From assembly GCA_902806595.1 (NCBI GenBank), contig CADCXC010000037.1, forward strand, positions 1,054,001 to 1,118,000: a DNA stretch of 64,000 nt, read 5' to 3'. A program made the translations under genes and the position numbers. Within the stretch, counting starts at the first letter, position 1. Each line of letters opens with the position of its first letter. The notes below the pieces were generated by a model that saw nothing but the letters and a program-made list of their open reading frames with translations, was not told the origin of the DNA and ran no database searches. Shown piece after piece: positions 36,817 through 48,365 of this stretch. The stretch is from Pyrenopolyporus hunteri. Taxonomy: Eukaryota > Ascomycota > Sordariomycetes > Xylariales > Hypoxylaceae.

Positions 36817-38908
36817 ATGGCGTCCCTCGTTACCGACTTTTTCGTCAACCCGGTCATACGACAAGCACGACGATTCTCGCGATCATCAGCTAACCGTACC
36901 ACCTCCGATTCCGTTCCGCCTCCCGAGACCATCCAGGAGTCGAAAGAGTCGAAAGAGTGTCAGGATGACGCCATTTCAGAAACAGAGGAGGATTCGTACC
37001 TGGACGACGACGTAGATGGAAGCGTATCGTCGACTCCTTCGTCACGGAGTTCCGTCCACCCAAATCCACCCAACGACGTGGCTGGCCTAGATGAGAGCTC
37101 TGGCCAACCCAATACCATAAGCCGCGCCGTCTCCCGCAACCCCGACGCATACGTGCACGATAATGAACCTCGGAACCTTGACGCACAACATAGCTCGATG
37201 TCTACAAGTAGCTCAAGCACGACGGTGGGCAGGCTGCCGTCTCCGGGCGACCCTCATCCTCACTCGCCCGTGATAGAACGACGAAAACCCCTACCCGAGG
37301 ACGACGGCATGGGCTCCTTGAGGAAACGCATATTTGCTATCCAGGCCCAGGATATCGAATCGCCCGAAAAGGCTCGACTAATGCACCAGCTACTAATCGA
37401 AGGGTACACGAAGTCGAGAAAGATCGTCCTCCCGGAGCGGCCTCTGACACCCTCCAGCCCCACGACTTCGGAACAGCGGCGTTCGCAAGGTCCTTTAGAG
37501 TCTCTAAAGTTCTGGCAGAATATCTTAGAGGAATCAGCAACCGAAGAGGAATTCGACCTAACTCCGGAGGATCTTCAGCCTACGTTTGCGCTGCCGAGAG
37601 AGCCGTTGGAGGACGCTGGGGAGGATGTGGAGGACCCAGATGATCGCCCCCTCGGCTGTGAGCATTATAGGCGGAATGTCAAGCTACAGTGTTCTACATG
37701 TAGTCGATGGTATACGTGCCGTTTTTGTCACGACAAGGTGGAGGATCACAGTTTGATTAGGAAGGACACCAGGAATATGCTGTGTATGTTTTGTGGGACG
37801 GCTCAGAGAGCTGGCGACGTCTGCGTGTCCTGCGGTGTCTCGGCTGCACGCTATTACTGCAATATATGCAAATTATGGAACGATGACCCGGACAAGCCTG
37901 TATACCACTGTAACGACTGTGGAATTTGCAGGATTGGCAGAGGGATCGGTAAAGATTTCTTCCATTGCAAGGTAGGATAACTACCTACTTTCTGGTTTCG
38001 TTCCATCTTGACTAACATCCCAAAACCAGACGTGCTGCGCCTGTATCGCCATAGGCCAAGAGAAAGACCACAAGTGTATTGAGAGGTCCACGGATTGCGA
38101 CTGTCCTATCTGTGGTGACTACATGTTCACCTCTCCCAAAGCTGTGTGCTTCATGAAGTGCGGACACAGCATCCACCGGCAGTGCCTCGACCAGCACATG
38201 AAGGTTGCCTATAAATGCCCGATTTGCAACAAAAGTCTTGCAAATATGGAGCTGCAGTTTCGGAATCTTGATATAGCCATCGAGACGCAACCTATGCCGC
38301 CGGAATTCCAGGACACGCGAGCACTGGTACTATGTAATGACTGTTCAGCCAAGAGCACGGTTAAATACCATTGGCTGGGTCTGAAGTGCGGCCTCTGTTC
38401 GTCGTACAATACTGCACAACTTCAGATATTGGGTATGGCTGACGAAGCCGTCGAAACTGACTTGATTGGACGAGAAGTAGAATTCTCCGAGCTGGCGGCT
38501 ACACGAGGGGCGGATATCGAAGGAGGTGACGGAGCCCGTGCGCGTGATATAAGGAGGCGTCATTCGTCTACCGTCGCGCGATCGGCAATGGACCAGTCCA
38601 TCATGGGATCGGACTATCCCGACAGATTTGCACGTTCGGTATCTCCGCCGACTCATCTAGCGTTTGCTCGGAACCCCCCGCCTAGCTATTTCCTCGAAGA
38701 AAACGAGGACGAGGACAGAGAGGACATTTTGGGTTTCTGGAGCCGGATATCTCGGAGCATTATGTCCAACGATGACGAGGATGAGGACGAGGACGCGGAT
38801 GGATCCGAAGAGGAGTCCGTGTCATCTTCGGACGACGAGGAAAGCGAAGAAGACGAAGGAGATGATGATGATGACGTAGATGATTTTGAGCTGCTTGGCC
38901 ACCGCTAG
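36817..38908 (+). CDS. CHY zinc-finger and RING finger E3 ubiquitin ligase
   Basis: Two exons (36,817-37,971; 38,030-38,908) give 677 residues. A disordered Ser-rich N-terminus of about 280 residues leads to a CHY-type zinc finger (GCEHYRRNVKLQCSTCSRWY, CRFCHDKVEDHSL), a CTCHY finger (YYCNICKLWND, YHCNDCGICRIG), a RING-H2 finger (CPICGDYMFTSPKAVCFMKC then GHSIHRQCLDQH and CPICNKS), and a zinc ribbon (LCNDCSAK...LKCGLC). This is the domain order of RCHY1/PIRH2-type E3 ligases, which bind about nine zinc ions and pass ubiquitin from E2 to targets. The C-terminal 130 residues are acidic (long Asp/Glu runs). The intron lies exactly between the CTCHY and RING parts. Targets in fungi are unknown. 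Confidence 0.94.
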
Positions 38909-39352
38909 GTACAACGGATTAAAGACGTAGTGACTGGTTTGGGACCATGGTTACGGCGTTTACGGAGGGCATGGAGCGCATAGGGAATTTCCAGCGGGGG
39001 TTCAGGCACAACAGTTGGCATCCGGTCATACAGCACATGCAAAATTGGTATATACATAGGTATAGAGGAGGCGGTGCTCTGTCTCATCATCCTGGCGCCT
39101 GCGAACCTTGGGAGAGTGTTTACGAATTAGGTATATATATTGTATACCCGACAGCTCAAAAGCGTTACATTGATCTTGTATATGTATTACTTGGTTACAT
39201 ACGGCAGACCTTCATCTCATGGTGCTTTTTTTATAAACACGACCAGACGGTACAAGTAGAACTCCAGAAACGCCTCGCCCGTTCGGGATGGGATACGCAA
39301 GGGGTGACAAATTCGTCGGTAGTACTAGATCGTATCTATCTCATCCCATGTC
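38909..39352. other. Convergent spacer
   Basis: Lies between the 3' ends of the CHY-RING and MZT1 genes. No gene is supported. Confidence 0.6.
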
Positions 39353-39789
39353 TCATCGACCGGTGGTCTGGGCGAACTCCGCCTTTTGTGCTTCCTTACG
39401 CAGAAATTGGACGACGTTCTAGAAGTGACGCGCGGCGAGTCAGTCTCCTATTTAAGGTAAACCCAACTTACATAGGTAGATTAGGTAGAGAAGAGCTTAT
39501 TTAGGCTCTTGGGACAGACGTACCGCGAGGGCCTCCGGGTTCACGCCATTCTCAATCATGGAAATGCAGATGGATAACGTGCGGCGGTCGAGATGACAGT
39601 TCTATTTCGTTTAAAAAAGACACACGCTGAGGTTAGTTGAGATTCTGAGTCGTGGCTTACTTAGGTAGGTAGGTAGGTCGATAACGTTAGACTTACGAGG
39701 ATGGTGGATATCTCGTGTAGAATGTCGACGGCTTGCTGCGCGGCCTGTTGCTTTTCGTTGTCGTCTCTGGTGGGGCCCGTTGGCGGCAT
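39353..39789 (-). CDS. MZT1: Mitotic-spindle organizing protein 1 (MOZART1)
   Basis: Three small exons (39,789-39,697; 39,601-39,524; 39,418-39,353), all joined in phase 0, give 78 residues, normal for this family. The protein binds the N-termini of gamma-tubulin complex proteins and is needed to recruit the gamma-tubulin complex to spindle poles. The core is QQAVDILHEISTILNCHLD, followed by RRTLSICISMIENGVNPEAL and NVVQFLRKEAQKAE. The gene is too broken by introns to appear as one long reading frame; it was rebuilt from the antisense of a misleading plus-strand frame. It lies head to tail with SPC25, about 0.5 kb downstream of its stop. Confidence 0.95.
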
Positions 39790-40317
39790 GATGTATTGGA
39801 TATTGGCTTTACTCGAATTGAGGGTGTCGGGTCAGTTTAGTAAGAGGTCTGGAACAATGTCGAGTCGAGCACGTCGTCAGGATTGCGCGATGGAATTGGT
39901 ATCTAATATGTGTAGGTACTAAGGATAGATGATGATGATGATGGAGACGCGTGGGGTCGCGGGGCGAAATTTGAGGCCGTGTTATGACTTTGTTTGATTG
40001 CAGCTGGCCACAACTGTCTTACAAGATGTATCTACTATATTCAGCCACGCAATAATACTCTACCCCTGAGGCTCTTGGTGTTTTTGTCATATTTCGGAGG
40101 ATATTTGTTCATAAGGCATTCATTCATTAAGTTTCGTGTGCTCTTCTACTTTTGAGTAAGCCATGAGGCATTTGCTTTATCCTAAAGCTAGACGTTGGCA
40201 TCCAAGCCGTAAGAGGATTCAACGATAGCGCTCGGTTCAACGTCCAGCATCCAACTCCAAACGCCCCATAGCCAGTAATTAACGTAGCACATATAAAATA
40301 AGATGACTCCATACCCT
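39790..40317. other. Spacer between MZT1 and SPC25
   Basis: Holds the MZT1 promoter and the SPC25 3' end. A GAT run occurs near 39,924-39,942. No gene is visible. Confidence 0.6.
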
Positions 40318-41167
40318 TCATGACTTCATAGCCTCGACAAACAACTCCCTCATGCCCTTCAGCAGCACAGCCAGGTCCCTGGTCTCGTTGACGCGCTCGA
40401 GGACGCGGTCGACCTTCTCGCGCTCGAGCTTGGGGCGGCAGTGGCGGACGTCGTAGTCGCGGGAGGAGGTGCTCAGCTCGAACCAGGCCTCGCGGTCCCA
40501 GTCCTTCTCGTCGACGTGGGTGAAGACGAACTTGAGGCGGTCGGTCTGGCCGGCGCCCTCGATCTTGAGGCACAGGTTCTGCATCCAGAAGTCGAGCTCG
40601 GGCACGTTGAAGCGCGACTGCGACTCCATGTACTGCGCGTGCGCCCGCTGCGCCGCCAGCCGCGCCTCGATCTCCCGCTGCGTCTCCGCGATCTGCTGCT
40701 GCAGCGCGTCCCGCGCCGCCTTGTTCCGGTCCCGCTGCGCGCTCAGCGACGCGATCGCCGCCTGCATCTCCCGCGTCTCCGCCGCCTCCTTCGATATCAT
40801 CTGCTGGTGCGTGCTCGTCTTGTGCTGCAGGATCTCTATGTCCTTCTTCTTCATGCGCTGGTCCTCTGTTTTGGGTTAACCTCTGCCCTTTCTATTTGCT
40901 ACGAGGCTGCATCGTGTGCGGGTTGTGCTGCTCACCATGTAGCTCAGCAACGTTTAGCTGAAACTGGTTGCGCTCCTCGAGGACGCGCTTCCGTCCCTGC
41001 TCGATGAAGGCGTCGAATTTGGCGCTGAACTTGGCCATGCGATCGCGCAGCTCGTCGAAGCCGAAGTTTATGCTAGGCCAAGAGTCTGCCATGGAGGGGG
41101 CGGTCGTAGAGAGCGTCTGTCGGCCGCTCAGGCTCGAGGATAATGAGGATTCGAATGCGGAAGCCAT
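40318..41167 (-). CDS. SPC25: Kinetochore protein Spc25 (Ndc80 complex)
   Basis: Two exons (41,167-40,936; 40,865-40,318) give 259 residues. Spc25 pairs with Spc24 at the centromere-facing end of the Ndc80 complex. The N-terminal third has INFGFDELRDRMAKFSAKFD, followed by a long coiled coil (KKKDIEILQHKTSTHQQMIS to about residue 160) and a C-terminal globular RWD-like domain (ELDFWMQNLCLKIEGAG, LKFVFTHVDEKD, WFELSTSSRDYDV). The intron interrupts the coiled coil after AELH and the phase-1 join restores HEDQRMKKK. The second exon is very GC-rich at third positions. Start is the first ATG in the frame. Confidence 0.93.
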
Positions 41168-41892
41168 TTCTTGCGTTTCGTATTTCTAATTCGAAGCGAT
41201 GAGGTGGTTTCGGCTTGGCTAAGGATGATGAGTCGATGGTATTTCTGTAATTTTCGAATGTTCTTGTAGATGATGGATTAAGTTGGGGCGTGCATTATTG
41301 CACAAATGGATCCATGTCCGCCAATCCACCCATAAATGTTTATTTTCGTTGCCGAGCGCCACTAGCCCCGACAGCTTGGACCCGCATAGAGAGTACTTAC
41401 ACCATTACCATCAAAATGAACGTACTTCTTTATAAGGCACTAGAGAATATGGTTGTTTTCTCTCCTGAACCTCCAAGTAGGGGTTTTTAGAAGAAATACC
41501 CAAATTAGATCTTCTCATATCCTTATTTTCGAAACATAATCGCTATCGGCGTCCAAGTAGCTATGGTTAGCTGGTAGAGTAAGAAGTTGCATAGCTCTTA
41601 ATGTGATAAGATAAGACGCTAAGAGGAGCTATTAGAGACTTAATTATTTCCCTTTTTAGCAAGCTTCGGGGTCTTTCTTTTTTTTTCCCTTAAATCTTTT
41701 ATCTCTCTTAATCACACTTCCAACATTAACATCGTGTAAGAGTTGTCCACTACCCTTCCAACACTTTTCTCTCCAAAATCTTAGTCGTATTGATAAGTTT
41801 CGGATTACGTCCTTTGGCTCTCTAAGCCATCGCTATGTACGGTCTACGACGCTTCACATCCGAGACAACATACATCGAGCTTCGCTCTCCGA
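41168..41892. other. Divergent spacer between SPC25 and RRN6
   Basis: Holds both promoters and the RRN6 leader, which carries a short upstream reading frame (listed separately). A pyrimidine tract occurs at 41,670-41,700. No other gene is seen. Confidence 0.6.
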
Positions 41893-41900
41893 ATGACTGA
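41835..41900 (+). promoter_or_regulatory. Upstream ORF overlapping the RRN6 start
   Basis: A 21-codon reading frame begins at an ATG at 41,835 and ends with TGA at 41,898-41,900, five bases past the chosen RRN6 ATG (41,893) and in another frame. If this leader is in the mRNA, ribosomes that use the first ATG would pass the main start, so it should lower RRN6 translation unless scanning leaks. The overlap is seen; the transcript start is not known. Confidence 0.45.
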
Positions 41901-44900
41901 CCGTCAAGTCACTGAATCAACTATCGGACTCGCAGGACGCCTTTCATATGTACCTTACGGAGTAGGTAAGGCGGAGGATCGCGGATGGCAATCCACGAGG
42001 AACTTCGCTCAACATAGTATGTCCTCGTAGTTTCGGCCTATTTCTTCGGCCTGCTAACACTACGTGAAGCACCCGTATTCAAGGAGCTCGGACCTCGCAA
42101 GGCATGGTTTCCAGTTGCTGGTGCTACCGGTGTGCCATCTCCAGGTTCACCCGTTAGTACCGCGTGGCAGACCGGCCAGAAACAGAAAAAATGGCTACTG
42201 AAAGCTCATCCCGAGGCCCGCTTGGGAAATGAATATATTCATGACGAGTTACTGCCGTCGCACTCATCGCCTGAGTTGCATAGGAGTGAATCACGGAACT
42301 CCTCTCTCTTTTCAATCGGCGAGCTAACGGATACAAGCGAGCCGCGAAAAGTTTCCAGCGCGCCGTTGATAGCAATTGCTGCGGGCGACGCGAACGACGT
42401 TCTTCGTCTCATTAAGCCAAGTGTAGAGGAATGGCAGTGGAGCGACGACGGCAGCGTCTCGTTACAACTTACGGATATAACGGAGATAGGCGAATCTAGT
42501 TCCTTTAAGGACGAATTGGTAGGCCCTATCCGTCGAGTGAAAAGCGTGGTCGACTCAAAAAGATACGATCCGACGCGTTGGGTAATCGTGCAAAGGGACT
42601 CCGGTACACAAGTATTCCAACCAGAATACCAGAGTACTCCAGCCGCCTCTAGACACAGCAATTCGGGAATACCTTCTCGTATTGCGGCAAATCCACTATT
42701 TTCCCTGTCAAAGGAAAAGACTGGAGGAATTCCACACTCTGATGCGTGTTTCAATCCCGGCATTAGGTCGAGGCCGCGCCAGTTGGGGCTCATCGACGAG
42801 TGTGGATTCTGGAGTATTTGGGATGTTGCCCATACCAAAGCTCGATCCGGAAAACCAAGGGTTAACCTTAGTAGATGCGGGCATATTGAAGAAGGGGTTT
42901 TAAGTCGTCTTCCCTCCAAGACCGTAGGTGAGGCGCAATGGCATAAAATTCTATGGGTTAATTGCCCAGGGAGCTCATCAGAAGACGCGCAGACCTTTGG
43001 TTTCGAGGAAGATCCAGACGTCTCCGACGTACACGGGCCCTTTCCTCAGCTTGTGCGATGTTCGACGTTGGTATTGTGCAGCCAAAAGCTGGTCAGGCTA
43101 TTGGACCTAACAAATAACCTGTTTTTCCCTGATCTGCCTCTCGTGGGAGAAAGGGGCGGTGACTACATCCTGGATGTCCACGCAAATCCGCAAGACACTC
43201 AATACATCTTCGTCTTAACTACGTCGAAATTATTTATCATCCGGGCGTATTCCGCTCCGGGTCAGGACTGGGGCGAAACACGGAAGACATCGAGTATCGT
43301 GCTTGCAGTGTCTCATCTGAGGGACGCCTTCGACCGAAGCTTAAAACTCGCAATTTCTGAGGGAGCCGCATCCTCTAAGCAGGCCACCTCCCTAGTCTCG
43401 ATATACTCCAGCAATAATGCCCAGGTTGACCTTTTCTACGTCGTTATATCGAAAAGCGACCCCTCTTCGGTTGCTTACCACCACGAGGCAAGCGTAACGA
43501 ACGCTTTCCAGCGCCTATCGTTAGGTACCGGACTCCGAACCATTTGTCTTCATCCCGCATCAGTTATCTTGAAACCATCGAACTCCCCGACCCAGCTTGG
43601 ACGCAGCCTTGCCAAGCAACAAGTTCGATTCTACCAGCTTGCTATTCTAACGATAGATATGCGTCTCATCTTCACGCTCTGCGTGTCCTCCTCCACTTTG
43701 CCTGTAAGCGGGATAAGTGGTCCGGATCACAAAAAATACCGAACTAGGGACCCGTCTAAGGCGAGGAGAAAGATGTTAAGGCATTTGTCCACGCGGTTTG
43801 TGGTATCAGACGACATTTCTAGGCATACCGATGAAGGCGAGGGCGTTCAACCCAATACTATATCCCTCCGCCAATGGCCGGTAATGCAAAGGCCTATGGG
43901 GGTATTTTACGAATACCTCTCTACACTCTTCGGCGGTCAGCTTAGGGGAAGCCGCCAATCACCTCCCAGGGAAGAAGCATTCGGTTCTAACCCGTTCGAT
44001 TACATTCACTTCGTCGTCGAGCGCGCGGTCGAGAATGAAATTCTTCCCGCTACTACCCTGTAGGCTATACCACCCATACTTTTCAATTTGATGAGACTAA
44101 CCGGAGTCCTAGTTTCGAAATGGTGGATCATTTCCAATTGCCTCGTGACTTGGCCGTTGCTGCCACGAAGTGGGGGATCGAGATAGAACGGCTCAGGCAT
44201 GCTCACCCAAGTACGACGTTGATATCACTAAATCAGCCACATAGCCAAGTCACTGGCCCAATAAACTCATTACAGGAGTTATATTCTACTCTCCTTGACA
44301 CGACGGCTGGTGCTAACTTTACTGGTGAGGGGCAAGGCCCGGTGGAAGAGGCAAGGCTTGTTGTGCTCCGGCGGATGGCTTGTGATCTTTACTTATCCCT
44401 CCTCGGGCTTGTTCGTCGCCGAGTGGATGCGCAGGAGTCCCAGCAGTCCCTTGCCCATAATTTAGAAAATATGGCTATCGATAGTCAGCCGGAAAGCCGC
44501 GCGGCGGGTTCGTCGGGGTCACAATCCGGAGTGCCGGCCGTAAGCCAAAAGGGGTCAAAAAGCGAGCCCCCACAAGGGGAAGATGCAGCCATGGTTCTCT
44601 TGAGGGCATACACAGGCACAGGCAAGTTTGTCCCGGTGAAACGCACTGCGCTTCTAGACAAATGGGAGGTCGGAGCTAGTCCTGGGAAATACGCGTTCGA
44701 CCTTGATAGGAGTAGAGAAGAAACTCCAGGCACGCAGAGGAGAGTAAAGCAACTAGCGCGCGAAAGTCGAAAAAGACGAAGGACCGAAACACTCCTCCAG
44801 ATGCGCAAGGATCAGGAACCGACCTTACCCGCAACCCAACCAGCTCCAGATACGCGCCGGTTCATTCAGTCTAGCCAGCCTAGCGCGGAATATTCACAAA

Positions 44901-45016
44901 GTCAGGCCATCATGTCGGACCCATTACAGACCATGTCTCAGCCGATTCCTGGGGTTTTCGGTCGGAGAGAGGAGAGGCCCAAGAAAAAGGCAAAGAAACG
45001 GAAAGGAGGGTTTTGA
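41893..45016 (+). CDS. RRN6: RNA polymerase I core factor subunit Rrn6-like
   Basis: Three exons (41,893-42,016; 42,070-44,059; 44,113-45,016) give 1,005 residues. Rrn6 with Rrn7 and Rrn11 forms the core factor that places RNA polymerase I on the rDNA promoter. The N-terminal part contains LLPSHSSPELHRSE and the beta-propeller strands (QLGLIDECGFWSIWDVAH, GDYILDVHANPQDTQYIFVL, FIIRAY), a helical middle region, and a C-terminal disordered tail ending SQPIPGVFGRRE and a Lys-rich KKKAKKRKGGF, the usual end of filamentous-fungal Rrn6 proteins. The second intron (53 bp) hides a stop after ILPATTL; the phase-2 join gives LFEMVDHFQLPRDLA. Similarity to yeast Rrn6 is weak in general, so the call rests on the fungal family pattern. 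Confidence 0.85.
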
Positions 45017-45801
45017 CAGCGTCTAGATATAGAACAAGCGCTGTCGTCGGCAATCTCATCGGCGATATTACCTTCCGCTTTTTTCTGACCGTGTCATAGC
45101 TAAGTGAGCGGTTTCAAACTCGGCTAAAGGTAGAGTCTCATGTGATAGAATATAGTATTTTAGTTGTCTGATAGCTTTGGCTCAGATCCCTTTTTTGAGC
45201 TATTCGTATTCATAGCTAGGGAGGGGAAGAGGCCCAAGAGCCTTGTTTCCAGAGCCTATAGGCGGGATATGCACCACAGACCTCAGGCCTCGCATGGTAG
45301 TCATAGATATTCTTCACCGCAAATAAACTAAATCCAATTTGCGCAAAACGTTGAGTAATATATACTATTTTGTGTGTTTGACTCAGGAGACTTGAGTGCG
45401 ATAAATAAGGAGGTATTTGAGTTTGATGTATTTCGTAGGCGTGGGTTATCTTTGTTATGTTGAAGCTTTAAGTTACTTGGGTACAGCCCCCAGTCATGGC
45501 CATGGCGCCTACCTTACCTGTATAAATGCCAATAGGGTCCTAATTAATAGGTACCTACATAGCATCACTTCGGCGCAGCTACCCGCATTTCTTCAACGAG
45601 ATGCAATTACCCGATACATCTACCAGCTTCCATCGAGTCGCAATATTTCCTGTCTCATCTTTATAGATTTGACAAACGGAAAAAATAAAAATAAAAATAA
45701 AAAACAATTAGAGGGAGAAGAAAAATATATTGGCTACCTACATACCTAATCCCCCATCACTAGCCAATAGCGAAAGTTGAAAGGTTCCCTAGTTACTCAG
45801 T
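45017..45801. other. Spacer between RRN6 and the PITH gene
   Basis: RRN6 3' region and PITH gene promoter. A short AAAAAT repeat occurs at 45,678-45,706. No gene is supported. Confidence 0.6.
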
Positions 45802-46721
45802 ATGTCTTGCCGCGAACACCACCACGACCACGGTGGCCATGGTCACGGCCACGACGACCACGCACACGACCACTCGGACGACATCACACCGGCTCTGCAG
45901 TTCAGTTTGTACGATTACATCGACTTCGACCAGATAGTGACGATGAACGAGGCCTGGCCCGGCTCCGGTAAGGCCATCGTCAAGAAGACCTGGGCCGAGC
46001 GCATGACGGGGCAGCCCGAGCTCGCGAGCGACGTCGACGAGCAGATCATCATCAATATACCGTGAGTATCCCTATCTTTTCTATGTGACGAGTAGCTTAT
46101 TACCCACGATCCTACCTATATACCTAAGTATGAGCACCTAATCAAACATACACCAAAATATAAAATATACGTTCTAGCAGCTAGGTACCTACCTAGTTAT
46201 ACTGCATATTCTCAAATCCACACCCACCCATGCCATGCCATGCCATGCCATACACCTATTCCCACCCGCTCACTCGCCCACTCTAAACAACCACCCATGC
46301 ATATAGGTTCACCGGGCAAGTAAAACTGCACACCATCCTTCTACGCTCCTCCGCGGGGCCCAGCGCGCCGCGTACGCTCAAGGTGTTCGCGAACCGCGAC
46401 GACATCGACTTCGGGGTGGCCGAGGAGCTGCGGGCGACGCAGGCCTTCGAGCTGGCGCAGACGTCCGAGGTGCAGGAGCTGCCCGTGCGGCGCGCCCTCT
46501 TCGGCAACGTGCGGCGGCTGGCCCTCTTCTTCGAGGACAACTTCGGCGCCGGTGACGAGGACGTCACCCACCTGTCCTATCTCGGCTTCCGCGGCGAGTG
46601 GATGCCCCTCGGCCGCGCCCCCGCGCATATCCTCTACGAGGCCGCGCCCAACCCGAACGATCACCCGGTCAGGGGCACGAGCGAACGCCGGTTGGGTGAT
46701 ACGTTTGATTATAGGAGGTAG
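45802..46721 (+). CDS. PITH domain protein with His-rich N-terminus
   Basis: Two exons (45,802-46,061; 46,307-46,721) give 224 residues. The PITH domain (proteasome-interacting thioredoxin, DUF1000) is a beta-sandwich seen in human TXNL1 and PITHD1; here it lacks a thioredoxin domain, as in PITHD1. Marks are LYDYIDFDQIVTMNEA, IINIPFTGQVKLHTILLRSS, RTLKVFANRDDIDFGVAEE, FGNVRRLALFFEDN and LSYLGFRGEW. The first 25 residues are mostly His, Asp and Gly (HHHDHGGHGHGHDDHAHDH), which could bind metal ions; PITHD1 has a shorter version. The 245-bp intron is long for this window and contains four CATGC units. Exon 2 is strongly GC-rich. The exact cellular role in fungi is not known. Confidence 0.92.
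46230..46251. repeat. CATGC pentanucleotide repeat inside the PITH intron
   Basis: About four CATGC units lie in the intron of the PITH gene and largely account for the unusual low-complexity look of that intron. Confidence 0.7.
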
Positions 46722-46994
46722 TGATCGAGGGGACCCGGCGGTAGGGGGTTGCGTGTTATGAGTTTTCTTTCGGAGTGCTTTTTCTTTTGTTTTTACGAGT
46801 GGGATAGGGGTATGGTGGGATACCTACCTACTTGGGTGATGAAAAGGGGTTGGGGGTTTAATCGGCCGGGTTAATATTAGGCACTTGTTACCAGGAGAAG
46901 CGTCCCCGTTCTACGGTATTCGCATAAAGGCATGTCATCATCACCGTAGCGGGCTTATTTATATTGTTTTATCACGATAGTTTCATTCATTCCT

Positions 46995-47925
46995 TTACAT
47001 AAAGTCTTCCTCCCAGTTCTCGTCTCGGTTCTGGTTACTCGAGGCTTCCATGTTTTCTTCTGTGAATAAGTCATCGTAGGCGTGGTCCTTCTGCCACTTC
47101 TTCTCCTGTCTCTCCTTCATTATCTTGGCTTCCTCCTTCCTCTGATAGGCAAGTCGTCAGCACCCTATTTCAAAAGACGTGATGAGAAAGTGGTGAGAAT
47201 AAGAGGAACTCACCCGCTGTTGTTGTGCGGCTTGGTCGCGCTTCCTAAGCTCCCTACGGTGATCTTCTCTCTCCTGTTGCAGATCGGGGTGTTTCTCAAC
47301 CTTAGTCTTGTTAAGGCGGTTGATGATGGCGTTCTCTCGCTGCACCACTAGGACCTTCTTGACTTTTCGCTGGTCTTTGAAGCCGACCTGGCCGACGGCC
47401 ATGCTACCATCTTTCTTGAGGTTGGACCAGGGCGTGTAGATGACGGTAATGTTATCCTTCTTGTTGCCCTCGATGGAGTTGGCCTTGGTCAACTGCGCTA
47501 GATCCGTTACGAGGTCCTGTGGTATGTCGTCCCACGTGTCGCCCTCATTAAGTCTTAAGTAAATGTGCGCGCTGGAGAGCTTGTCTACGTGAAACTGCTC
47601 ATAATGGCCCCTGTCGCATGAGATTCGGGACAATTTTTAAGTTGATAGATGTATACGATCGGGGTTCTCATACCCTAATATATGAGTATGAATATCGCGT
47701 GTTGAAATTATAAGGCGATAGACCGAGACGACGGCGCTACTCACCAGACATCTTCCTCCCATCCGTACTTGATCAACTCCTCATCTTTGCGAGTCGTCAG
47801 CACGCCGTTGACATGGGTCCGACTTAGACCAGAGACTTTGAAGATCACCCACTCTCAAATTTATCCTTGCCGACGTAGACGAAGGCCGGAGGGTCAACAA
47901 CAGTGGACTTGAAATAATAAACCAT
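46995..47925 (-). CDS. CCDC25-type NFACT-R (DUF814) protein
   Basis: Four exons (47,925-47,853; 47,784-47,745; 47,610-47,214; 47,141-46,995) give 218 residues, the size of animal CCDC25 (about 208). The N-terminal half is an NFACT-R domain: MVYYFKSTVVDPPAFVYVGK, NEELIKYGWEEDVWGHYEQF, HVDKLSSAHIYLRLNEGDTW and NITVIYTPWSNLKKDGSMAV. The C-terminal half is a charged coiled coil (NRLNKTKVEKHPDLQQERED) ending in an acidic tail (NWEEDFM). NFACT-R domains in larger proteins bind tRNA/ribosomes in ribosome quality control; the yeast protein Jlp2 is probably the counterpart, with no settled role. Exon 2 is only 40 nt. It is divergent from the mitochondrial uL3m gene across 440 bp. Confidence 0.92.
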
Positions 47926-48365
47926 ATTTTTATTGGTGAATAAGGTACGGAATATGAACAATCGAATTTCTGAAAAATGATTTTGCAAGGAGAAGAATAG
48001 AAATAGGGGCGCGTTTTGTAAGAGGTGCGAAGTTAAGCACGGTACTTACTTGCACTTTCTCCAGCTCGGGGGCTTCAATTCAAGATCCTGTCAAGACCGG
48101 CTGACAAGTACCTGAGTACGTACAGGTACCCCCACCCTGTCTCCGCAGATTTCCCGATATGTCCCCACTCCCGTCCCCACTCGACTTTTTTCAACAGCAG
48201 ATCGAAGCTTCAATTCTCAATCTATACCTATCTTCGAACCGCCATTCGGAACTGCCGCATAAATCCTCCGAATAGATACTCGAGCGGCTGGAGTATATGT
48301 AATCGAAGCCGAGTTCGAGGCCCTCTTACAATAATTGGGCGTCAAGCACCGAGCTCCCAGCGACA
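47926..48365. promoter_or_regulatory. Shared divergent promoter region
   Basis: The 440-bp spacer between the start codons of the CCDC25-type gene and the uL3m gene must carry both promoters and leaders. No individual factor site could be assigned by eye. Confidence 0.5.

Noticed and set aside
39701..39922. Plus-strand 73-codon frame
   Set aside because: It is the antisense of the first MZT1 exon, which has the real family match.
40441..41007. 188-codon plus-strand frame over SPC25
   Set aside because: Shadow of the GC-rich SPC25 exon and intron; low-complexity Leu/Arg composition.
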